Shown here in pieces: positions 1 through 6,004 of a stretch of 64,000 nucleotides of DNA. Source of the DNA: an uncultured Candidatus Melainabacteria bacterium (GTDB lineage Bacteria; Cyanobacteriota; Vampirovibrionia; Gastranaerophilales; Gastranaerophilaceae). How positions within the stretch are numbered: the first letter of the stretch is position 1; each line of letters opens with the position of its first letter. The translations under genes were made by a program, and so were the position numbers. The stretch is from NCBI GenBank assembly GCA_949927415.1, contig CATLFB010000002.1, positions 124,001-188,000 on the forward strand. The letters are read 5' to 3'. The notes below the pieces were generated by a model. That model was not told the origin of the DNA, made no database searches, and saw nothing but the letters and a program-made list of their open reading frames with translations.

Positions 1-1
1 C

Positions 2-985
2 GCAACGGATTTGGATTTGACAGTTGTAGCGCTTGTCGATGCGCAGGTTGAAGTTGAAGGCAGGATTACACTTCCTTCAAAGACGCTTAACGAGATAGTT
101 TCAAAGCTCGGCGATAAACTTATTACATTCGACATGAACGAGGGTGAAACGGTTGTAAATATCACTTGCCAGAACTCAAAGTTTGATATAATCGGTATTT
201 CGGCAAACGAATTTCCGCCGGAAGTGTATAATGTTGAAACAAATGACGAAAACAGTTTTGACATTGCAATCAAACCTTTGAACAAAGCTGTTCGACAAGC
301 CGGATTCGCAGCAGCCGGCTATGAATCCTCAAACCTTTTATCAGGTATAGTTTGTGACATTTCAGGCGATGTTTTGGAAATTGCATCAACTGACGGAAAC
401 CGCCTTGCGCGCGTTCGTGAAAAAATCGAAAACAAAGACGGACGCACAAGCCAGCTTATTATTCCGTCAAAAACCCTGAACGAGTTTACGAAAATGAGCG
501 CATTTATTGAAGAAGAATCTGTGAAAGTTTACACAGAGCGCACAAAAATGATTATCAAAAGCGAAAGAACAATGACTGTTTCAAGACTACTTGAAGGCCA
601 GTATCCGAAATACAACCAGCTTATTCCGAACGAAAGCCCGAAAGAAGCGCTTGTTAGTGTAAGTTCTTTAATTTCAGCGCTTGAACGTGTTTCGATTATG
701 GTTAACGACAAAACAAGCATTGTTAAACTTGCGTTTTCACAAGGAAAACTGAAACTTACAGCTGACACACCCGACAGCGGTAAATCTGAAGAAGAACTGG
801 AAATTGTTTATAATTCTGAAGATTTGGATATTGCATTCAACTACAAGTTTGTTCTTGAGGCTTTGAAAAACATGGATTGCGACAATGTCAAAATCGGTTT
901 GAACACAAGTTTATCAGCAACAGTTTTGCGTCCGGATTGCGAAGATGATTTTGTTTGCTTGATTATGCCGGTTCAAATCAGATAA
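2..985 (+). CDS. dnaN: DNA polymerase III sliding clamp (beta subunit), 5' end outside window
   Basis: The protein is the ring-shaped processivity clamp that tethers DNA polymerase III to DNA in the cytoplasm. The frame is open from base 2 (reading ATDLDLTVVALVDAQ), which matches the clamp segment around the family's TDL motif. About 45 N-terminal residues therefore lie upstream; the TTG at base 11 is not the real start. The rest shows the three-fold clamp pattern, with paired ITLPSKTLNE and LIIPSKTLNE segments in domains 1 and 2, a GNRLAR motif, and the typical C-terminal end CLIMPVQIR, which forms part of the protein-binding pocket. About 328 residues are visible, against roughly 370 for the family. 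A hairpin terminator follows directly, so it is probably the last gene of its transcript. Confidence 0.95.
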   Translation, partial: ATDLDLTVVALVDAQVEVEGRITLPSKTLNEIVSKLGDKLITFDMNEGETVVNITCQNSKFDIIGISANEFPPEVYNVETNDENSFDIAIKPLNKAVRQAGFAAAGYESSNLLSGIVCDISGDVLEIASTDGNRLARVREKIENKDGRTSQLIIPSKTLNEFTKMSAFIEEESVKVYTERTKMIIKSERTMTVSRLLEGQYPKYNQLIPNESPKEALVSVSSLISALERVSIMVNDKTSIVKLAFSQGKLKLTADTPDSGKSEEELEIVYNSEDLDIAFNYKFVLEALKNMDCDNVKIGLNTSLSATVLRPDCEDDFVCLIMPVQIR

Positions 986-1008
986 AGGTCGTTAAATAAT
1001 TTTATGGA

Positions 1009-1046
1009 AAATTCCTGTTTGCTTTATTTGCAGACGGGAATTTTTT
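1009..1046 (+). terminator. Rho-independent terminator after dnaN
   Basis: A 14-bp stem (AAATTCCTGTTTGC paired with GCAGACGGGAATTT, including G-U pairs), a short AT loop and a run of T at 1041-1046. It starts 24 bases after the dnaN stop codon. Confidence 0.85.
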
Positions 1047-1115
1047 AATCAGGCGTTTGTTCGTGAGCATCCTTATCTGACTTTACCTTCACTAAAACCT
1101 CCAAAATCCGAAGTT

Positions 1116-1644
1116 GTCATTGCGAGCGTACGCGTACTCTCAAGCATCCTGTTCCGTATAGTTCGAACATCTCACCAACGGCACAGGCAAGCAATCCAGC
1201 TTATTTTCATATTCATCCCTGTGAAAATATCACTTAATTCTATTATTTAGTCTCCGACGGGTCCTCCGCGGACAGCGGTCACTTCTTGTTTGCCCGCGTT
1301 TAACGGGTCTACGGGTTGCTCCGCCGGCTCCACGCCGCCGTGTGCACCCTTCGCCCTCAGCGGGCAATCCGCTTTGGCGGCAAAGTGACGCGAACCGCCG
1401 GCCTACACTTCGTACGCTAATCAATTGTAACGCTCAAGCCGTAACAGGCAAACTCGCTAGATTTTCATATTTTGCCACTATATTCTTCTACCGCACCGCT
1501 CAGACAAAGCCTGTTTAGCTGTTCTTTCGCTAACATTGATTGCGTACTTCGTTAAGTCCGGTTCCAACCCTGGACGCTACGAAGATGGGCGCGAAGAGAA
1601 TATTGCTTTTGGAAAGATGGGATTGTTTGATTTTCTTATTGAAA
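1116..1644. repeat. 0.53-kb dispersed repeat R1, copy 1
   Basis: This block is nearly identical to 5322-5846. It opens with GTCATTGCGAGCG, reaches AAGCAATCCAG about 75 bases later (a boundary pair seen in common intergenic repeats of many bacteria), and ends at TTTTCTTATTGAAA. The middle (about 1250-1420) is far richer in GC than the surroundings and contains several self-complementary runs, such as GCCCGCTGAGGGC. Copy 1 has six bases (AAGTCC, near 1554) that copy 2 lacks. I see no convincing gene in it. The rest of the 1050-1750 gap holds only the pgi promoter region. Confidence 0.85.
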
Positions 1645-1708
1645 CAGCTTTTAACAATAAAAATATCATTATCAACTAACCTTCCAAAAATCCTTTTTCA
1701 TGTTAAAG

Positions 1709-1714
1709 TATAAT
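1709..1714 (+). promoter_or_regulatory. Likely -10 box of the pgi promoter
   Basis: A perfect TATAAT lies 37 bases upstream of the pgi start. No good -35 hexamer stands 17 bases upstream. The call rests on the -10 box and its position. Confidence 0.5.
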
Positions 1715-1750
1715 TGAAAAGTTATTTTATTAACAAAAGGAGAGTGAAAA

Positions 1751-3058
1751 ATGACTCAAGTCTGTAATTGTAAATTAGGATTGTCGGTTGATTTCAAAGA
1801 TTTCGATTTTTCTAAATATGAAAGCAATGTTTCAAAATTCGTTTCTGAATTTTCGAAAAGAGCAAACCAAAAAGGCCAGTTTCTAAACTGGGTTAACCTT
1901 CCGCAAGAACAAATTAAACGCGTTGACGAGATTTATTCTCTTGCTGAGAATTTGAAAAACCAAACAGGCGCTAAGGTCTTGAGCGTTATGGGTATCGGCG
2001 GTTCAAAACACACTGTAGAACACATGTTAAGCATTAACGGCTTGAACGTTTGCCATGATGTTGTGAAATTTTATTCAGACGTTGACTCTGCAAGCTGGGA
2101 AAGATTCCTTCACAGACTCGGCGGGGACGTAACTTCTTCAAACTACATGATTGCGTCAAAATCAGGTTCAACATTCGAAACTAAAGACGGATTTTTGAGA
2201 ATTCAGGAAAGACTTATTGAGGCTTACAAATCTCAAGGCCAAACGCAAGTTGAAGCTGAAAAATCAGCCGCAAAACACTTTATCGCAGTAACTGACGCTA
2301 ACAAAGAAAAAAGCGAACTTAGAAGAACTTCAAACGAAAACGGCTGGCTAGGCGATTTGTTTATCCATGACGATGTCGGCGGAAGATTTTCAGCATTTGA
2401 CGATCATGCTTTGTTTACGCTTGCATGGGCAGGAATGAAAAAAGAAGACATGGTTAAAATGCTTGAGGCTGCTCAGGAAGTTTCAACAAAATCTTTGTCA
2501 GATTGTTTTGGCTGCAACAAGGCTTTAAAAGAAGGTATTTTTTGGGCTGACGCTAAGATGAACGGCATTGAAGCCTCTGTTCATCAGTATATGGGCGCAA
2601 TTTTTGAAAACACAGTTTACTGGCACGCTCAAATGCAGAACGAATCTGTAAAAGACACCTTAAAACAGGTTGCGAAAGTGCCTGATGCAATGCACCACAG
2701 TGCAGAAGCGCATTTCAACCCTGCAAACAAACTTGTTTTCGCCTTGACCGTTCCGAATGACCACGGCGAATGCAGAGAAAACGCTGAAAGCTATATTGAA
2801 GCTTTAAGCAAGTCTTACGAAGTTACAGGCGCGTTTTTCCTTGAAACCGTTGAAACTTGCGGTATGGGCTTAACTCCTCAGGCAGCAGGCGCAATGACTC
2901 AGTTGAGAGCGTTTGCGACAGTTTATCAGGAAATCGTTGAAAAGGTTACTCAAGGCGTTGAGTTTCCGGAAGTTCTAGACAGCGTACTTCAGCCGCACGT
3001 AGAATTCTACAAAAAGAATTTGAAAGGCGGAGTTGTTGTTCCTGGCAGAATTTCCTAG
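1751..3058 (+). CDS. pgi: Glucose-6-phosphate isomerase
   Basis: The enzyme interconverts glucose-6-phosphate and fructose-6-phosphate in glycolysis and gluconeogenesis, in the cytoplasm. The 435-residue product has the two SIS sugar-isomerase folds: a GIGGSKHTVEHML segment near residue 82, the phosphate-binding SKSGSTFETK segment near residue 137, and the family signature DDVGGRFSAF near residue 208. It is shorter than the enterobacterial enzyme (about 550 residues) and matches the compact bacterial class. Its C-terminal third is divergent. The start is fixed by a strong AAAGGAGAG ribosome site eight bases upstream. It stands alone, and its stop codon abuts a copy of repeat R2, which follows without any gap. 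Confidence 0.88.
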   Translation: MTQVCNCKLGLSVDFKDFDFSKYESNVSKFVSEFSKRANQKGQFLNWVNLPQEQIKRVDEIYSLAENLKNQTGAKVLSVMGIGGSKHTVEHMLSINGLNVCHDVVKFYSDVDSASWERFLHRLGGDVTSSNYMIASKSGSTFETKDGFLRIQERLIEAYKSQGQTQVEAEKSAAKHFIAVTDANKEKSELRRTSNENGWLGDLFIHDDVGGRFSAFDDHALFTLAWAGMKKEDMVKMLEAAQEVSTKSLSDCFGCNKALKEGIFWADAKMNGIEASVHQYMGAIFENTVYWHAQMQNESVKDTLKQVAKVPDAMHHSAEAHFNPANKLVFALTVPNDHGECRENAESYIEALSKSYEVTGAFFLETVETCGMGLTPQAAGAMTQLRAFATVYQEIVEKVTQGVEFPEVLDSVLQPHVEFYKKNLKGGVVVPGRIS

Positions 3059-3430
3059 GTGCTACGCACGTAGGAACACTGGGTCTGTCATATAGGTGCC
3101 GCTTTTGTGGGAATTAGACACTGAAGTTCAGGATTAGGACGAAGGCGCTTGGAACAACCAACGTCTTCTGACGATTCCTGCAAACTCCGACGACAATCGT
3201 CGCATCCCCTCTCCTGGTAGAGGAGAGGGCGGAATTTCTACTTGAGCCCGCTTAAAGCGGTGCGAAAGTTAGAAATTCGGGTGAGGTGCTACGCACGTAG
3301 ACGTATTGGAACTGAATGAGTTGAAAGCGCTTGTGAAAGAATTAGACGCTGGACATTCAGAATTAGGACAAGGGCGCTGGGAACGGGCAATGTTTTATGA
3401 CGGTTTCAGCAAATTCCAACGATAATAGTT
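3059..3430 (+). repeat. Intergenic repeat R2, one full and one truncated unit
   Basis: Each unit starts with GTGCTACGCACGTAG, then has a GGAACTGTCAT-like stretch, GGATTAGGAC, AACGTCTTCTGACG, a hairpin CCTCTCCTGGTAGAGGAGAGG, the stretch GAGCCCGCTTAAAGCGG and the end AATTCGGGTGAG. Unit 1 is 3059-3285. Unit 2 starts at 3286 and lacks the last third. Other copies are at 34393-35015, 37662-37890 and, inverted, 42500-42812. I see no gene in it. Confidence 0.85.
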
Positions 3431-3432
3431 AT

Positions 3433-3467
3433 ACAACCCTCTATTAAATAGTAGAGGGTTGTTTTTG
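3433..3467. terminator. Bidirectional hairpin terminator between pgi and the endonuclease IV-like gene
   Basis: ACAACCCTCTAT pairs with an AGAGGGTTGT arm across a short AT loop, followed by TTTTT. It lies between convergent genes, 12 bases beyond the end of the minus-strand gene, and may serve both. Confidence 0.75.
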
Positions 3468-3478
3468 AATACTTCAGA

Positions 3479-4327
3479 TTACAATGCCAAATACGTTTCC
3501 TTCAAAAGTTTTGCGTCTTCTTCTATATTCGGGCTTTCGCATACCAAAACACCCTTGACCTCAAATTCCTTCAAAACTTTTAGCAAATCCACATAATTCA
3601 TATCCGATTCTTTCAAGTTCAAATGCTGGCGCTCACCTTTCGCCGTGTATTCAATTCCCGCAAGATGTCCATGGAAATTTTCCAGCGCATAACGCCCGAT
3701 TTTATTTCCTATTGAATCCAGAATATACGAAAATTCGTCGTAAGTATTAAATTCACCGGCCGAGCGCGCATGCAGGTGAGAAAAATCAATGCAGGGCAAA
3801 ACATATTCAAACTCGTTAGACAAATTTATAATTTCATCCAAATCGCCCCACTGTGTAGCTTTTCCGGTTGTTTCAGGCCTAATCCAGACTTTGAAATTTT
3901 CAGAATCCATCCATTCAACAATTCGCGAAATCTGCCTTTTGACCTGTTTGTAAACTAAATCTTTTTCCTGCCCGAGATAGTATGCCGCATGGAAAGTTAT
4001 GCTGAAAGCGCCGGTGTCGCGCGCCGCAAGTGCTGTTTCAAAAATCCTTTGAGCGCTGGCATCAACCTTTTCTTCTTCTTTAGCATTTAGATTTACATAA
4101 AAAGGAGCATGAGCCGTGAGGATTAAATTTCGTTTTTTCACAGCCGAATTCACAAAACTGCGAGTCTCATTGCTCATCCGAACCCCATGGACAAATTCCA
4201 ACTCCATTCCGTCAAGATTTATATCGCTAAGGATTTCAAAAGCACGCGGATAACTTCCTTTTCCGGTGCTTAAAGGCATTCCGGCCGTTGAAAAATTCAA
4301 TTTATCAAAATTAAAAGACTTTTGCAA
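3479..4327 (-). CDS. Endonuclease IV-like TIM-barrel protein (AP endonuclease 2 family)
   Basis: The sequence resembles endonuclease IV, the zinc enzyme that nicks DNA at abasic sites. It has FSTAGMPLS at the N-terminus, HAPFYVNLN (family HAPYLINL), HAAYY (family HPG region), RPETTG, CIDFSHLHAR (family LDTCH), HLNLKESDM and a final CESP. These histidine, glutamate and aspartate positions fit the zinc site. The wording is closer to the archaeal branch than to E. coli Nfo, so the substrate is uncertain; a sugar isomerase-like role cannot be excluded. I chose the TTG at 4327, with GGAG eight bases upstream; a longer reading starts with a TTG at 4354. Either start overlaps the end of crcB, suggesting translational coupling. 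It is the last gene of a three-gene minus-strand cluster. Confidence 0.7.
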   Translation of the reverse strand: MQKSFNFDKLNFSTAGMPLSTGKGSYPRAFEILSDINLDGMELEFVHGVRMSNETRSFVNSAVKKRNLILTAHAPFYVNLNAKEEEKVDASAQRIFETALAARDTGAFSITFHAAYYLGQEKDLVYKQVKRQISRIVEWMDSENFKVWIRPETTGKATQWGDLDEIINLSNEFEYVLPCIDFSHLHARSAGEFNTYDEFSYILDSIGNKIGRYALENFHGHLAGIEYTAKGERQHLNLKESDMNYVDLLKVLKEFEVKGVLVCESPNIEEDAKLLKETYLAL

Positions 4328-4694
4328 AACTAACTCCAATCCAAACCGCCGCAAACCCGACGATTATACTAAACATAAAATATGTTAAAAACATTCCGTA
4401 CTGTGCGTTTTCAAACATTTTGAACAACTCCAGAGAAAAAGTGCTGAAAGTTGTCAACCCTCCGCAGAAACCCGCACCCAAAGCAAGTTTCAGGGATGTA
4501 TTAATTTCAGGTCTGTCTACAAAAAATGCATACAAAAACCCGAGAAGAAAACATCCGGCGATATTAACGGCAAATGTCGCGACAGGAAAATTTACACCTG
4601 TTCCGGCGAAATAGCGCAGAACACAAATTCCTGTCAGATATCTTAAAACAGCGCCGATGCCGCCGCCGATAAATACCGCGAAAAGATTTTGCAT
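4311..4694 (-). CDS. crcB: CrcB/FluC fluoride channel
   Basis: This small inner-membrane protein forms a dimeric channel that exports fluoride. The 127 residues contain four hydrophobic helices and the family hallmarks: GGGIGAVLRY at the start, the NIAGCFLLG segment with the conserved asparagine in helix 2, and GFCGGLTTFSTFS in helix 3, which holds the phenylalanine/threonine track and sodium site. Its length is normal for the family. It follows the C_GCAxxG_C_C gene by three bases and overlaps the endonuclease IV-like gene. I looked upstream of the cluster for a fluoride riboswitch and saw none. Confidence 0.93.
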   Translation of the reverse strand: MQNLFAVFIGGGIGAVLRYLTGICVLRYFAGTGVNFPVATFAVNIAGCFLLGFLYAFFVDRPEINTSLKLALGAGFCGGLTTFSTFSLELFKMFENAQYGMFLTYFMFSIIVGFAAVWIGVSFAKVF

Positions 4695-4697
4695 GCC

Positions 4698-5093
4698 TTA
4701 AACCTTGACCTTCAAAGCTTCTTCCAAAATTTCACAGACATCAGCAACGTATTTTGAACAGCGTTCTTTTCTGGCAGGTCCTGTTAAACCACCTGATAGA
4801 ACCCGGCAGCAGGTAACTTTGTTGAGTTTTTTGAATTCTTCAACTATAAATGCGGCTTTTTCTCTGGCGCAAACTTCATTTCCATAAGAGTTTTCGCGGC
4901 CGAAGTGAGAGCCTGCAATCATTTGCGCAGCAGAGACTGTCCCGCACACACAGCCCGAAGACATTCCTGAAGAAAAAGCGGTTGCAATAGAAATAAGCGA
5001 TTTGTCGCACAAACCTTCTTCAATCGCGGCTTTTATAATACTTTCACTGCAAGAGTGACCGTTTTTAAAATATTCGATAGCTTTATTTTTCAT
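4698..5093 (-). CDS. C_GCAxxG_C_C family (putative redox) protein
   Basis: The 131-residue protein matches the cysteine-spaced family named after its motif. CSESIIKAA stands near residue 15, SSGCVCGTVSAAQMIAG near residue 46 carries the central Cys-Gly motif, and CC plus further single cysteines occur in the second half. The family is predicted to be redox active or metal binding, but no reaction is established. There is no signal peptide or membrane helix. It is the first gene of the minus-strand cluster with crcB and the endonuclease IV-like gene. Confidence 0.75.
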   Translation of the reverse strand: MKNKAIEYFKNGHSCSESIIKAAIEEGLCDKSLISIATAFSSGMSSGCVCGTVSAAQMIAGSHFGRENSYGNEVCAREKAAFIVEEFKKLNKVTCCRVLSGGLTGPARKERCSKYVADVCEILEEALKVKV

Positions 5094-5141
5094 AAATTTT
5101 CCTCACAAAAGTGGTTATAGATTAATTCAGTATTTTATAAT

Positions 5142-5171
5142 ATTGTAGCACAATAAAAACAGCGGGTTGAA
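5142..5171 (-). promoter_or_regulatory. Candidate promoter of the crcB cluster
   Basis: On the minus strand, TTCAAC (5166-5171) and TACAAT (5142-5147) are separated by 18 bases and lie about 50 bases upstream of the first gene. The -10 box is good and the -35 box is weak. Confidence 0.35.
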
Positions 5172-5321
5172 ATTTAAAATAAAAGTTTTAAATTAAAAAA
5201 TCAGCACTGCTCCAATATCTTCATACACAACATCCTAGTATTAAATAGCCCTCTTCGCGTCCACCGCCGTGGCGTCCGGGGTTTTAACCGGCCTTAACGT
5301 AGATTTTCAAACTCCCATGTA

Positions 5322-5846
5322 GTCATTGCGAGCGTACGCGTACTCTCAAGCATCCTGTTCCGTATAGTTCGAACATCTCACCAACGGCACAGGCAAGCAA
5401 TCCAGCTTATTTTCATATTCATCCCTGTGAAAAATTCACTTAATTCTTTTATTTTTTGTCTCCGACGGGTCCTCCGCGGACAGCGGTCACTTCTTGTTTG
5501 CCCGCGTTTAACGGGTCAACGGGTTGCTCCGCCGGCTCCACGCCGCCGTGTGCACCCTTCGCCCTCAGCGGGCAATCCGCTTTGGCGGCAAAGTGACGCA
5601 AACCGCCGGCCTACACTTCGTACGCTAATCAATTGTAACGCTCAAGCCGTAACAGGCAAACTCGCTAGATTTTCATATTTTGCCACTATATTCTTCTACC
5701 GCACCGCTCAGACAAAGCCTGTTTAGCTGTTCTTTCGCTAACATTGATTGCGTACTTCGTTGGTTCCAACCCTGGACGCTACGGAGATGGGCGCGAAGAG
5801 AATATTGCTTTTGGAAAGATGGGATTGTTTGATTTTCTTATTGAAA
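5322..5846. repeat. 0.53-kb dispersed repeat R1, copy 2
   Basis: Nearly identical to 1116-1644 and in the same orientation. It differs by a few substitutions, a two-base length change near 5450 and the loss of six bases near 5760. The sequence flanking the two copies is unrelated, so the repeat ends are sharp at GTCATTGCG and TTATTGAAA. ORFs can be drawn through the GC-rich core on either strand, but they read as arginine-rich, low-complexity sequence. Confidence 0.85.
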
Positions 5847-5952
5847 AATTTTTAATACTGTAAATAGTTTGAAATTCACGTCAGTTGTAATATTTTTATT
5901 GTCTGATTTTTTTGTCGTATTTACCAATCAGACATTCATAATTCCCCTCACC

Positions 5953-5981
5953 TTGTAATAAAACAAATTTTTTGCTACAAT
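5953..5981 (+). promoter_or_regulatory. Promoter of the endonuclease Q-helicase gene
   Basis: TTGTAA (5953-5958) and TACAAT (5976-5981) are spaced 17 bases apart. A GAAAGGGG ribosome site at 5991-5998 and the ATG at 6005 follow. Confidence 0.65.
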
Positions 5982-6004
5982 TGACATGTTGAAAGGGGCA
6001 TTAT

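Noticed and set aside
1230-1424. Minus-strand ORF in repeat R1 (and the plus-strand ORF 5427-5726 in the second copy)
   Set aside because: Arginine-rich readings of a GC-rich structured repeat; the two copies favour ORFs on opposite strands, there is no ribosome site, and small indels between copies break the frames.
5094-5320. Fluoride riboswitch upstream of the crcB cluster
   Set aside because: I looked on the minus strand for the GGCGATG...GCC and later AGCTAATGA-like blocks and did not find them.
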